64,000 nt of DNA from JAWKWH01 sp040830725. GTDB lineage: Bacteria; Pseudomonadota; Alphaproteobacteria; Rhizobiales; Rhizobiaceae. The DNA lies in contig JBFOMG010000039.1 of the NCBI GenBank assembly GCA_040830725.1, forward strand, positions 36,707 to 100,706, read 5' to 3'. A program made the position numbers and the translations under genes. How positions within the stretch are numbered: the first letter of the stretch is position 1; each line of letters begins with the position of its first letter. Below the pieces are notes generated by a model. The model worked only from the letters and a program-made list of their open reading frames with translations. It searched no databases and was not told the DNA's origin. Shown in pieces: positions 54,478-63,680 of this stretch.

Positions 54478-55569
54478 ATGACTGAAGAACTTAGCCGCAC
54501 CTCGGCGCTTGCTTCAAGGCACACAGCATTGGGATCTGGTCTTGAAGACTGGAACGGTATGGGAACCGCGTGGACTTACAACACGGATCCCAATGATGAA
54601 CACGACGCCATTCGAGAAGGGGCGGGGATGTTCGACATGTCTCCGTTAAAAAAAGTGTTGGTGCGCGGCGAAGATGCAGCTTCGGTTCTCGATCATCTGA
54701 CCACCCGTGATATCAGCCGGATTTCGCCCGGTTCGGCAGCATATCTGTGCGTCCTGACTGAGAAGGGCGGAATCGCCGATGACGCAATTGTCTACAATAA
54801 CGGCAGCAACGACTGGATGATCGTGCATGGATCAGGCGATACGATGGCTTTGCTTGAGGCTTCCGCACACGGGCGGAACGCGCAAATCGAATTTACCGAT
54901 GATTTGCATGATCTTTCGGTTCAGGGTCCAAGATCACTGGAAATCGTCAACGCCAACTGTGATATCGATCTGGCAGACCTTGCCTATTTCCAACATGCTC
55001 CCGCCAGTCTCTTCGGCCATGCATGCCGCATATCCCGCACTGGATATTCTGGCGAGCGGGGATACGAAATCTTTGCCGATGCGTCTGTTGTCGGCGATAT
55101 CTGGGACCGGCTTGCCGAAGCCGGGGTGATGCCTTGTTCGTTCACGGCTCTCGACAAGGTTCGCATCGAAGCCGGTCTGCTTTTCTATGGCTATGACATG
55201 ACCGAGGAAAACACGCCTTGGGAAGTTGGCCTGGGCTTCACTGTCAGCGCAACCAAGCCGGACTTCCGCGGCAGGGATGCATTAATGGCCGCCAGAGGCA
55301 ATGAGACCGTCAACAATGTCTGCCTCGACGTCGATCATGCCGACATGCTGGCAGGTGGCGAAACCTTGTCGCAAAACGGCGAAGACGTTGGCGTTGTCAA
55401 CAGTCCGTGCTTCTCGCACCGGATGAACAAATCGCTGGCGTTGGCGCATGTCCGGCCCGGCATCGCGGCTGGTTCGACGCTACAGGTTTCGGGAGACGGC
55501 GTTGAAACCATGGCGACTGTTGTTGATATTCCGATTTACGATCCCTCTAAATCAAAAACCCACGCCTGA
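54478..55569 (+). CDS. GcvT-like aminomethyltransferase-family protein
   Basis: A 363-residue protein of the folate-dependent aminomethyltransferase family. It carries the domain I segment FDMSPLKKVLVRGEDA, the SVQGPRS-like LSVQGPRSLEIV, TGYSGERGYEIF (near 188) and ALDKVRIEAGLLFYGYD (near 222), which shape the folate pocket, plus a short C-terminal barrel. It could take a one-carbon unit from a methylated amine to tetrahydrofolate. GAGGGAG lies upstream of the ATG, 40 bases after the MttB-like stop, so the pair is co-transcribed. Confidence 0.88.
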   Translation: MTEELSRTSALASRHTALGSGLEDWNGMGTAWTYNTDPNDEHDAIREGAGMFDMSPLKKVLVRGEDAASVLDHLTTRDISRISPGSAAYLCVLTEKGGIADDAIVYNNGSNDWMIVHGSGDTMALLEASAHGRNAQIEFTDDLHDLSVQGPRSLEIVNANCDIDLADLAYFQHAPASLFGHACRISRTGYSGERGYEIFADASVVGDIWDRLAEAGVMPCSFTALDKVRIEAGLLFYGYDMTEENTPWEVGLGFTVSATKPDFRGRDALMAARGNETVNNVCLDVDHADMLAGGETLSQNGEDVGVVNSPCFSHRMNKSLALAHVRPGIAAGSTLQVSGDGVETMATVVDIPIYDPSKSKTHA

Positions 55570-55584
55570 TTTCGGGCCCATCAT

Positions 55585-56520
55585 TCAGCGCTGTTTGCCA
55601 CCGGCGCTGATACCGATTGCCGCAAGGATCACCAGTCCGGTGGTCAGATCGCGGTAGAACGGGTCGGCGTTCAAAATGTTGAATCCATTGTTGATCAACG
55701 CCAGTAGCAGCACACCCGCAATGCTGCGCCAGACTGCGCCGACACCACCATAGATGCTGGTTCCGCCAAGAATGACAGCTGCGATCGCCTGCAGCTCCAT
55801 GCCTGTTCCGGCCGATGCCTGACCCATGGAGATGCGCGATACCGCGATCGCAGACGCCAGGCCGGCGGCAAGGCCGGCGATCGAGAATGTGGCAATCTTG
55901 ATCCGGTTGGTGCGAATACCGGAGAGGATCGCCGCTTCTTCATTGCCGCCAACCGAGAACACTTTGCGCCCGAACACAGTGCGGTTGAGTACGAATGTCA
56001 GGATGACCGCAAAGGCGACCATCACCCAAACAGCGATGAAAACACCGCCTATCCGGTCACGGCCAAGCCAGGTGAATTCGGCCATTCGAACCGGAATGAG
56101 CTTTCCGTCCGACAGAACAATGGCAATGCCCTTGAAAATGAGACTGGTGGCGATTGTCGCGAGGAAAGAATGAACCTTGAGTGTTGTGATGACCACGCCG
56201 TTGACCGTCCCCAGTGCCAGACCGATCACAGGCGCCAGTAACAGCCCCAAATAGGGATCAACGTGCAGCGCGATCCAGGCCGAACAGACCGCCCCCATGG
56301 CAAATATTGACCCAACAGACAGGTCAAATCCACCGGCAATAATCACCAGCGTCATTGCCGCAGCCATGATCGCGAGCGGAGCGTTCTGATTCAGGATGTT
56401 CAGGAGATTGCGGAAGGTGAAGAAGCTGTCAGAGAGAAAGCTGAGCCCGATGATCAGGACGACGATCATGATCAAAACGGCATAGTTCTGCAGAAACCTC
56501 AATAGGGCGTGGCTAGTCAT
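55585..56520 (-). CDS. RbsC-like ABC importer permease
   Basis: A 311-residue inner-membrane permease of the ribose/sugar class with about eight to ten hydrophobic segments. It has AGGFDLSVGSIFAMGAV (near 62-78) and GAVWRSIAGVLLLALINNGFNIL (split) near the C-terminus, both typical of RbsC. It overlaps the ATPase gene by four bases and ends the leftward operon, converging with the gcvT-like gene. Confidence 0.92.
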   Translation of the reverse strand: MTSHALLRFLQNYAVLIMIVVLIIGLSFLSDSFFTFRNLLNILNQNAPLAIMAAAMTLVIIAGGFDLSVGSIFAMGAVCSAWIALHVDPYLGLLLAPVIGLALGTVNGVVITTLKVHSFLATIATSLIFKGIAIVLSDGKLIPVRMAEFTWLGRDRIGGVFIAVWVMVAFAVILTFVLNRTVFGRKVFSVGGNEEAAILSGIRTNRIKIATFSIAGLAAGLASAIAVSRISMGQASAGTGMELQAIAAVILGGTSIYGGVGAVWRSIAGVLLLALINNGFNILNADPFYRDLTTGLVILAAIGISAGGKQR

Positions 56521-58061
56521 TCGGAACTCTCATTAAGGCTTTTTGCATGGTTAGCGCTTTGGTGATGAAACAGTGCAGACAGGACGGATGCCTCGTCGTT
56601 TTCAGACGGGTCGATCTCCTCGACAATTGACCCCCGGTCGATCAAATAGGCCCTGTGTGCCAAACCAAGCACTTCGTCGATCTCACTGGAAACCAGCAGA
56701 ATGGCTGCTCCCGATGCTGCAAGCTCGGCGATGGCTTCATGAATTCTCTGCCGTGCACCGACGTCCACACCACGGCTCGGTTCGTCAAGAATGACCACAC
56801 GCGGGCTTTCCATCAGCCATTTGCCTATCAGCACTTTTTGCTGATTACCCCCGGAATAGTTTGATACGTCACCGTCAACGGCGGCCGGCCGGACCTGGAA
56901 ATGGTCGATCAGTTCGACAGCCCGCTTCCTCTCATCCGTGCTTTTGACAACACCATAAGAGGAAAGGTTTTTCAGGTGCGGCAATGACATGTTTGCGCGC
57001 ACCGGCATGGTCATGATCAGTCCTTGCTTGCGCCTGTCTTCAGGCACCATCACAAGTCCGCGTTCATTTGATTTTGCGACCGTTCTGTCCGTGTAGGGCT
57101 CGCCGTCCAGCACAAGCTCTCCGCTCGTCGAAGCATCCGCTCCGATGATTGCCCGGACGATCTCGCTGCGGCCGCTACCCACCAGACCAATCAAGCCAAC
57201 GATTTCTCCGCGCCCAATGGTCAGTGTTGCATCTTGTGCACCCGCGGCACTTGAAAGGTGCCTTGCTTCGAGAACAATTTCCGACGTTTTGGGTGGTGAT
57301 TTTTCGGGATAGGGCGTTTCGGTCTTTCCACCGCCCAGCATTGACGCAACGAGGTCGGATTTGCTCAGGCCCTCAGTTGCAGCCGTCATCACATGATCGC
57401 CGTCGCGCAGAACGGTGATCCTGTCGGTCACGGCAAGAATGTCGTCCAGGAAATGCGAGACATAGATGACCGTGCGGCCCTCGGCCCGCAAATTGCGCAT
57501 TGAATCATGCAGTTGATCGACTTCACTTTTCGACAGGGAAGAAGTCGGCTCGTCCATGACGATGACCTTGGCGTCGCGGGCAAGTGCACGGAGAATTTCG
57601 ATTTTCTGTTGATCGGCAATCGAAAGTTCTGAGACAACTGCGTGTGGATCAAGAGAAAAACCGCTCGACTTCATCAGTTCCTCAAGCCGGGCAGCTTCGC
57701 TGGTGCGAAGCACTCCCCACTGATGTTCCTCTATTCCGAGAAAGACGTTCTGGGCGACGGTCAGCGCCGGTACCAGTTGAAGTTCCTGGTGCATCATGGC
57801 GATGCCGTTGGCGAGTGCGGTGTGAGGGTCCCAGCCCACGGCGGCACGGCCAAACACTTCCATCTTGCCTTGAGAGGCGGTGTAGTATCCACCGAGGACC
57901 TTGCCCAAGGTCGATTTGCCAGCGCCGTTCTCGCCAACAAGGCCGTGAATCTCACCCGGCAGAATATCAAGCGTGACGTCGCGGAGCACCGAAACGCCGG
58001 CGAACGATACGCCTATTCCTTCGGCACGAATTGCCGGTTTGCCTGGCTCATCAGAATTCAT
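56517..58061 (-). CDS. RbsA-like ABC importer ATPase (two domains)
   Basis: A 514-residue double ATPase. The first domain has Walker A GENGAGKST (near 38) with LSIADQQKIEILRAL and VIMDEPTSSLS. The second has the degenerate GLVGSGRSE and a signature YSGGNQQKVLIGKWL (near 402). This is the sugar-class arrangement (RbsA/MglA/XylG). It follows hyuB by 11 bases and overlaps the permease gene. Confidence 0.93.
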   Translation of the reverse strand: MNSDEPGKPAIRAEGIGVSFAGVSVLRDVTLDILPGEIHGLVGENGAGKSTLGKVLGGYYTASQGKMEVFGRAAVGWDPHTALANGIAMMHQELQLVPALTVAQNVFLGIEEHQWGVLRTSEAARLEELMKSSGFSLDPHAVVSELSIADQQKIEILRALARDAKVIVMDEPTSSLSKSEVDQLHDSMRNLRAEGRTVIYVSHFLDDILAVTDRITVLRDGDHVMTAATEGLSKSDLVASMLGGGKTETPYPEKSPPKTSEIVLEARHLSSAAGAQDATLTIGRGEIVGLIGLVGSGRSEIVRAIIGADASTSGELVLDGEPYTDRTVAKSNERGLVMVPEDRRKQGLIMTMPVRANMSLPHLKNLSSYGVVKSTDERKRAVELIDHFQVRPAAVDGDVSNYSGGNQQKVLIGKWLMESPRVVILDEPSRGVDVGARQRIHEAIAELAASGAAILLVSSEIDEVLGLAHRAYLIDRGSIVEEIDPSENDEASVLSALFHHQSANHAKSLNESSE

Positions 58062-58072
58062 TGACCCGCCGG

Positions 58073-59779
58073 TTACGTCCGCGGCTTCGACGCCGCTTCA
58101 TCGACGATCATATCAGGTCCAACCTTGACTCCATAGGCTTCCCAAGCGCCTTCGCGCGAAACATAGCCAAGCCGGATGTCCTCGAGTACTTCATCGAATG
58201 GGCGGGCCAGTGGCTCGCCGTTGCCGCCTCCGCCCCCGGTTTTGGTTTCAACAACCGTATCGGGTTCGAAATGCCGGGCGCGCATTTTCAACAAGTGCTC
58301 GGTTGAACCATCCGGAAAGGTGATCTCGATTTCCGGACCCTCACCATCGTTACCGCCGTTCAAGCCCCAGGCGGGTGTCTTTGAACGCTCAAACCACAAG
58401 GCGCTGTAGCAATCTTCCAGCGTTTTATAGCGCCGGACAACCCCGCAGCCGCCCCGGTACCGGCCAGGACCACCTGAATCCGTGCGAATCGAAAACTCCT
58501 CCAGCCGCACCGGAAACTTCGTCTCCATCACTTCGGCGGGAATGTTCCTGAAACCGCCATTGACCAGGTTGATCAGTGCGCTTTCGCCGTCGCCGTCTGC
58601 GCGACCGCCCCAACCTCCGGCCGTGGGCTCGATCGAAATCCATTGCCCGCGTTTGGGATCGACCGAGAAGAAGCCGGCTACCATCGAGTCGCCATAATGC
58701 GCGGCCGTGGAACGTTTCGGCATGGCTTCCGAAAGGCAGGAAATAAACAGGTCCGCCAACAGGCCCAATCCGGTGAAATACCATTCGCATGCCGCCGGTT
58801 CCTTGGCATTGAACATGCACTCCTCGGGCATCGTCACCGTCATCGTCTCAAATGATCCGCCGGTTATCGCGCGGTCCGGGCTGATCATCGTCTTGTAGGC
58901 CAGCCTCAGCAGAGATTCTGTCTGGCTGGCGCCGCAATTGACCGAACCGGCCACCGGCCCGGATGTCCCGGTCAGATCGACGGTCAGCGCATCGCCTTTG
59001 ACCGTCAGCGTCATCGCGACCTTTACCGGCTCGTCACCGAAACCGTCATTGTCGAGATAGCCTTCACGTGACCATGTGCCGTCCTTGATGGCGGAAATTG
59101 CCTCGCGATCAAGCCGCCTTGCCTGGTCAAAAATGTTCTGGCAAGCGGAACGGTAGGTTTCCGCTCCGATGCGCTCCAGCAATTGCGACAAACGCCGCTC
59201 ACCAGTGCGAATAGCTGCGATCTGGGCACCGAGGTCGCCAATTGACGCATCCGGCAAACGCGTGTTGAGACGCAGGTGATCATACCATTCGCGGATCGGA
59301 ACCCCTTGCTTGACGATCCTCGTCGGTCCGAGGCGCAGGCCTTCCTGATAGATATTGGTCGAACCCATGGTCGAGCCGGGGTCGATGGCGCCAATGTCGT
59401 TCCAGTGTGCCCTGGCAGCCCCAAATCCGATCAACTCGCCCTCGAAGAATATCGGTCCAATGGCGGTGATATCGTGCAGGTGCGTTCCCTGCATGTAACT
59501 GTCGTTCATGATGAAGATGTCGCCTTCGGCGATGTCTTCACCATAGTAGTCCTTGACATATTTAACGCAGACATCAATGGCGCCGATAAACAGCGGAACA
59601 CCCGTCGATTGACCCAGCATGTTGCCGTGTTCGTCCATCAGGGCAACGGCGCTGTCCTTGCCTTCGTAGATGATTGCAGAGTGCGCCGAACGCCACAGGG
59701 AAGCATTCATGTCTCCGGCACACGAGATTACAAAATTTCTGACGACTTCCGTCGTGATGGGGTCGGCAGTCTTTGTCAT
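58073..59779 (-). CDS. hyuB: Hydantoinase B / 5-oxoprolinase B subunit
   Basis: A 568-residue subunit of the ATP-dependent hydantoinase/oxoprolinase family, the partner of HyuA. Family segments are present: PITTEVVRN at the start, HGNMLGQSTGVPLFIGAI (near 50), NDSYMQGTHLHDITAIGPIF (split, near 90) and SGGPGRYRGGCGVVRRY (near 440). With HyuA it hydrolyses a cyclic amide such as N-methylhydantoin or 5-oxoproline, or carboxylates a ketone. It overlaps hyuA by four bases. Confidence 0.92.
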   Translation of the reverse strand: MTKTADPITTEVVRNFVISCAGDMNASLWRSAHSAIIYEGKDSAVALMDEHGNMLGQSTGVPLFIGAIDVCVKYVKDYYGEDIAEGDIFIMNDSYMQGTHLHDITAIGPIFFEGELIGFGAARAHWNDIGAIDPGSTMGSTNIYQEGLRLGPTRIVKQGVPIREWYDHLRLNTRLPDASIGDLGAQIAAIRTGERRLSQLLERIGAETYRSACQNIFDQARRLDREAISAIKDGTWSREGYLDNDGFGDEPVKVAMTLTVKGDALTVDLTGTSGPVAGSVNCGASQTESLLRLAYKTMISPDRAITGGSFETMTVTMPEECMFNAKEPAACEWYFTGLGLLADLFISCLSEAMPKRSTAAHYGDSMVAGFFSVDPKRGQWISIEPTAGGWGGRADGDGESALINLVNGGFRNIPAEVMETKFPVRLEEFSIRTDSGGPGRYRGGCGVVRRYKTLEDCYSALWFERSKTPAWGLNGGNDGEGPEIEITFPDGSTEHLLKMRARHFEPDTVVETKTGGGGGNGEPLARPFDEVLEDIRLGYVSREGAWEAYGVKVGPDMIVDEAASKPRT

Positions 59780-61806
59780 CCTTGCGCCCTCGCCTTGGTC
59801 AGCGACAGATGGCCGCCGCTGATTGTTGTGACCTGCCAGTCCGGCGGAACCAGCGTGGTAGCGGTCCCTTCCTCGATAATCGCCGGGCCGTTGACTGTAT
59901 CTCCGTCGCTGATCGCATTGCGATCGATGATCGCCGTCGGCAGTGCTTCACCTGAAAAATACACGTCCCTTTGCCGTGGAGATCTGGCCTCTTCGGGAGC
60001 AGGCGGAGCGCTATCGGGGCGCGGTATCCGGCCTAGTGCAGCAACCCGGATGTTTGCCATTTCAACCCGGTTTTCGGGGCTTGAATGGCCGTATTGACGT
60101 TCATAGGCGACATCAAAGGCACCTCGAACTGCATCCATGTCGATTGGACCGTCGGGAACAGGAATGGTCAGGACGTATTCCTGCCCATAGTAACGGAAAT
60201 CGATGGCACGCTCGAACGCGATTGCGCCTTGTTCAATGCCTTCTCCAGTCAGATATTCCCGGCCACGATCCTGCAGCGCTTCGAAAGCAGTTTCGAGTGT
60301 TTTCAACTCCATCAGGTCCCAGAAACTGTAAAGCGTCTCCTTGAAGTCGTGCCGGACATCGGTTTGAAGCATTCCCCACGCCGAGAAGGCGCCGGGGTGA
60401 ACGGGAATGATGACTTCCGAGATCTGCAGTTCTTCGGCAAGTGCAGCAGCCTGGGCCGGACCGGCTCCGCCGAACGCGACAAGGGAGAAATCGCGCGGGT
60501 CGATACCTCGTTGAATGGTAATCGTGCGGATGGCATCAGCCATCTTGGCGTTGACAATATCGACCACACCCTGCGCCATCGCCTCAGCCGACATGTCAAA
60601 GCGGCTTCCCATGCCCGCGAGGACTTTGGAGGCGGCTTCGCGGTCCAATGTCATCTCACCACCGGAGAAGTTGGCCCCGTCGAGACGGCCCAATACGAGA
60701 TTGGCATCGGATACCGTCGGTTCCCTGCCACCGAGACCGTAGCAGACCGGCCCAGGATTGGAGCCGGCCGATTGCGGACCGACACGCATGGCACCGGCCT
60801 CTTCCCAGGCTATTGAGCCACCGCCTGCGCCAATGACGTGAATATCGACCACCGACATTTGCACAGGCAGGCCTTCCAGCGTGGTTTCGTTGGAGCCGGA
60901 CGGAAGCCCATCGATAATCAGGCTGGCGTCGAATGAGGTGCCGCCCATGTCGACGCAGATCAGGTTCGGCCGGCCGGTTGCGGCCGACAAGGCCTTACCG
61001 CCGATTGCGCCGCCCACCGGTCCTGAGAGTAATGTCTGGAGCGGAGAGCGGCTTGCGGAAGCTGCGCTCATCACGCCGCCATTGGACTCCATGACATGAA
61101 TGCCTTGCCCGGCGGGAAGCCGGCCCTCGAGCTCGCCAACCAGCGTTTCAAGATATTTCCGCACGACCGGCGCCAGGTAACTGTCCATGGCGGTCGTCGA
61201 GGTTCGCTCGAACTCGCGCCACTCAGGTGAGACCTCGTGCGACAGGGCGATAGCCACGCCGGGCAAACGCTCGGCCAGATACTTTGCCGCCTCGATTTCG
61301 TGGGCCGGATTTTTAAACGCGAACAAGAGGCAGATTGCGATCGCCTCGTAGTTTTCTTTTTTTGCAGCGTCTACAAGTTCGTCCAGATCTTCAAGCGACA
61401 ATGGTTCGACAACTTCTCCGTCGGCGGCAATTCGTCCGCGAGCGGTAAATGTGTGCTCCAGAGACACCAGTGGTTTCGGCTTGTTCCAGCGGATGGAGAA
61501 GATCTCTCCGCGGTTGTTGCCCTGGATCGTGTAGATGTCGCGGAAGTTCTGTGTCGTAAGCAGCGCGACTTTTGCACCTCGGCGCGTCAGCAGCGCATTC
61601 AGTCCCACCGTCGTGCCGTGTACAAAGAAATCAATGTCGGCATCGGCATCAATCGCCGCCTCGATACCCTGCAACACGGCCAACGCCGGATTGTGGGGCG
61701 TTGAAAGCACCTTGTGAGCGCCGCAGGAACCGGATTGGCTGTCCTGAAAGACAATATCGGTAAACGTCCCGCCAATATCAGCGGATACGCGAAAGTGTTT
61801 AGTCAC
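59776..61806 (-). CDS. hyuA: Hydantoinase A / 5-oxoprolinase A subunit, ATP-binding
   Basis: A 676-residue ATPase subunit of the actin-like hydantoinase/oxoprolinase family. The phosphate loop DIGGTFTDIVF lies at residues 10-20, and CVDMGGTSFDASLI (near 290) and SLVAFGGAGPAQAAALA (near 443) complete the nucleotide site. The GTG at 61806 has AAGGTG about six bases upstream; a GTG at 61815 has none. It sits inside an RbsABC-type importer operon, after the binding-protein gene, so it probably acts on the imported compound. Confidence 0.92.
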   Translation of the reverse strand: MTKHFRVSADIGGTFTDIVFQDSQSGSCGAHKVLSTPHNPALAVLQGIEAAIDADADIDFFVHGTTVGLNALLTRRGAKVALLTTQNFRDIYTIQGNNRGEIFSIRWNKPKPLVSLEHTFTARGRIAADGEVVEPLSLEDLDELVDAAKKENYEAIAICLLFAFKNPAHEIEAAKYLAERLPGVAIALSHEVSPEWREFERTSTTAMDSYLAPVVRKYLETLVGELEGRLPAGQGIHVMESNGGVMSAASASRSPLQTLLSGPVGGAIGGKALSAATGRPNLICVDMGGTSFDASLIIDGLPSGSNETTLEGLPVQMSVVDIHVIGAGGGSIAWEEAGAMRVGPQSAGSNPGPVCYGLGGREPTVSDANLVLGRLDGANFSGGEMTLDREAASKVLAGMGSRFDMSAEAMAQGVVDIVNAKMADAIRTITIQRGIDPRDFSLVAFGGAGPAQAAALAEELQISEVIIPVHPGAFSAWGMLQTDVRHDFKETLYSFWDLMELKTLETAFEALQDRGREYLTGEGIEQGAIAFERAIDFRYYGQEYVLTIPVPDGPIDMDAVRGAFDVAYERQYGHSSPENRVEMANIRVAALGRIPRPDSAPPAPEEARSPRQRDVYFSGEALPTAIIDRNAISDGDTVNGPAIIEEGTATTLVPPDWQVTTISGGHLSLTKARAQG

Positions 61807-61833
61807 GGTATTCACCTTGAAGAGTTGGGTGTA

Positions 61834-61855
61834 GCCGGGGCCTAATCGCCCCGGC
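61834..61855. repeat. Intercistronic hairpin between binding protein and hyuA
   Basis: GCCGGGGC (61834-61841) and GCCCCGGC (61848-61855) form a perfect 8-bp GC stem with a 6-base loop, between the binding-protein stop and the hyuA start. There is no T-run after it on the leftward strand. Such stems stabilise the upstream binding-protein mRNA and lower expression of the genes behind it; that role is inferred. Confidence 0.6.
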
Positions 61856-61875
61856 GTGGATCAACCGATCCGATA

Positions 61876-62868
61876 TTACTGGGCCCACTCACCCTTGAAG
61901 TCAGGGTTGGCGTCGAGCACGCCCTTGTCGATCATCGCTTCCAGCGGACCGGCAGTATCCATATTGATGACTTGGGTCACCGGCTTGCCTTCGATTGCAT
62001 TGACGATCTGCTCTGCGGCAAGCGCACCCATGGTTTTCGGGAAATAGGCCAGTGTTGCGTCCCAGCGCCCTTCGCGAATGGCGTCGATGGCAATTGATGC
62101 CGCGCCGCCGCCTGTCAGGTAAAGATCGGCAACCGTATAGCCGGCAGCTTCAAGTGCAATTTCCGCACCGACAAGATGCTGATCCGCATTTGAGAGGATC
62201 ACGTGCACATCGTTTGCTGCCTGAAGGATGTCGGTCATCGCCGTCAAAGACTTGTCCGGATCATACCAACCCTCGCCTACAGCCAGGACCTTGATGTTGC
62301 CGTGTTCGGCGAGAACCTTCTGGAAGGTCTCGAGGCGCAGATTGTCAAACGGGAAAATTTTCGCGCCAATCAGGATTACGACATTGCACGGATCGCGACC
62401 TTCACACTCCTTGACCACTGCATTGGCCTGGAATGTCGCCCCGTCAACCGGCGGTGAGGCAACGGTTGTGGTGATGCCCTCTACCTGAGGCTCAAGCGTC
62501 GTCAGGTCAGGACCTACCGGAAACAATACGGTGCCAATGGGCGTACCGGCGGCGATCACCTGTTCGAACGCGCCAGCGATACCGACCGTATCATTGGGCG
62601 CGACGATGAAGCCGGCAAAGTTGCCACCGGCCAACGCATCCTCGATCTGGCTATACTGATGAGCCGGATCGAACTTGCCGTCAAAGATAGCCGTCTCGTA
62701 GCCAAGTTCCTTGGCCTTCTCTTCAACACCGGCATAGGTCGCTTGATTGAAACCGTTCTGTGAAGCCGCCGCAAAGTAGGCAATCTTTTTCGATTGCGCC
62801 TGGGCAAACGGCGTGAGCGCCAATGCCAGCCCCGCGCCAATCGCCAGTAATTTCAATGCCCTTAACAT
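61876..62868 (-). CDS. RbsB-like periplasmic binding protein
   Basis: A 330-residue solute-binding protein of the type I (sugar) class with a signal peptide (residues 1-24, cleavage after AQA). The mature start SKKIAYFAAASQNGFNQATYAGVEEKAKELGY (split) and the hinge segment NADQHLVGAEIALEAAGY are typical of family 2/4 binding proteins. The ATG at 62868 has GGAG eight bases upstream. Its clustering with hydantoinase genes rather than sugar kinases argues against a simple sugar as ligand. It is the first gene of the leftward operon. Confidence 0.9.
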   Translation of the reverse strand: MLRALKLLAIGAGLALALTPFAQAQSKKIAYFAAASQNGFNQATYAGVEEKAKELGYETAIFDGKFDPAHQYSQIEDALAGGNFAGFIVAPNDTVGIAGAFEQVIAAGTPIGTVLFPVGPDLTTLEPQVEGITTTVASPPVDGATFQANAVVKECEGRDPCNVVILIGAKIFPFDNLRLETFQKVLAEHGNIKVLAVGEGWYDPDKSLTAMTDILQAANDVHVILSNADQHLVGAEIALEAAGYTVADLYLTGGGAASIAIDAIREGRWDATLAYFPKTMGALAAEQIVNAIEGKPVTQVINMDTAGPLEAMIDKGVLDANPDFKGEWAQ

Positions 62869-62904
62869 TTCAACACTCCCTAATGCTTGTCTTATGCCGC
62901 ACAT

Positions 62905-62933
62905 CATTATACAATTATGCAAACATTATACAA
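62905..62933. promoter_or_regulatory. Direct repeat CATTATACAA, candidate GntR operator
   Basis: CATTATACAA occurs at 62905-62914 and 62924-62933, 19 bases apart, in the 89-bp gap between the binding-protein gene and the divergent GntR gene. The first copy extends to the dyad-like ATTATACAAT. AT-rich TTGTATAA-type half-sites are common for FadR/VanR-type GntR regulators. Confidence 0.5.
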
Positions 62934-62957
62934 GAGATTATCTGATTGGAGCGAATA

Positions 62958-63680
62958 TTGGGCGAAGGGAAGGGATCAGGCACTCGCCGCGGCGCACTGC
63001 AAGTCTACGATGCGCTGCGCGAAGATATTTTATGGCTCCGGATCAAACCGGGGACAGCATTGGATGAAGTTGGCTTGGCCGCCCGGTTCAAGGTCTCGCG
63101 CACGCCAATCCGCGAGGCGTTGCTCCTTTTGTCTGGAGAGAATTTCGTTCAGTTCCTCCCCAATCGCACAACCATCGCCGCGCCGTTTCAACTGGATAAT
63201 CTGGGCGACTATCTGGACACATTTCTCATACTTTCACGCGGAGCGGTAAGGTCGGCGGCGATGTGTGGAAAGGCGGATCCATCTGAACTCAATTCATTCC
63301 TGACCGATTATGAGAAGGCGATTGGAGAACAGCGATTTCATGACGCGCTGCGCGCCGACAATGCCTTTCGACGGCACCTCGCAGGACTGAGCGGCAACAT
63401 TTTCCAGACCAGGTTTTTTGACCAAATTCTCGATGCCGGCGTTCGCTCCAAGGTGTTGCACTATTTTCCGAACGCAACGGCCGACGACCTAAGCGCGTCG
63501 GTGAATGCACTTTCCAGGCTGGCGGAATCTGTTACAGCCGGCAACCCGGACGAAAGCGACGAGCGGGTGACCGAAATCATCAACGCAGAGTATCGCATTG
63601 TGGCAAGGGCGCTCGACCCGAAAGTGGCCCATGATGTGCGGATGTCAGGCCATCCGGTGGGACTGGAAGAACTCAAATGA
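62958..63680 (+). CDS. GntR-family (FadR-type) transcriptional regulator
   Basis: A 240-residue regulator with an N-terminal winged helix (residues about 12-78, including LRIKPGTALDEVGLAARFKVSRTPIREALLLL, split) and a C-terminal all-helical FCD-type effector domain (about 95-225). TTG 62958 has GGAG six bases upstream; a TTG four codons earlier is the alternative. It is divergent from the importer/hydantoinase operon and overlaps the M24 gene by ATGA, so it most likely represses both sides until an intermediate binds. Confidence 0.88.
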   Translation: MGEGKGSGTRRGALQVYDALREDILWLRIKPGTALDEVGLAARFKVSRTPIREALLLLSGENFVQFLPNRTTIAAPFQLDNLGDYLDTFLILSRGAVRSAAMCGKADPSELNSFLTDYEKAIGEQRFHDALRADNAFRRHLAGLSGNIFQTRFFDQILDAGVRSKVLHYFPNATADDLSASVNALSRLAESVTAGNPDESDERVTEIINAEYRIVARALDPKVAHDVRMSGHPVGLEELK

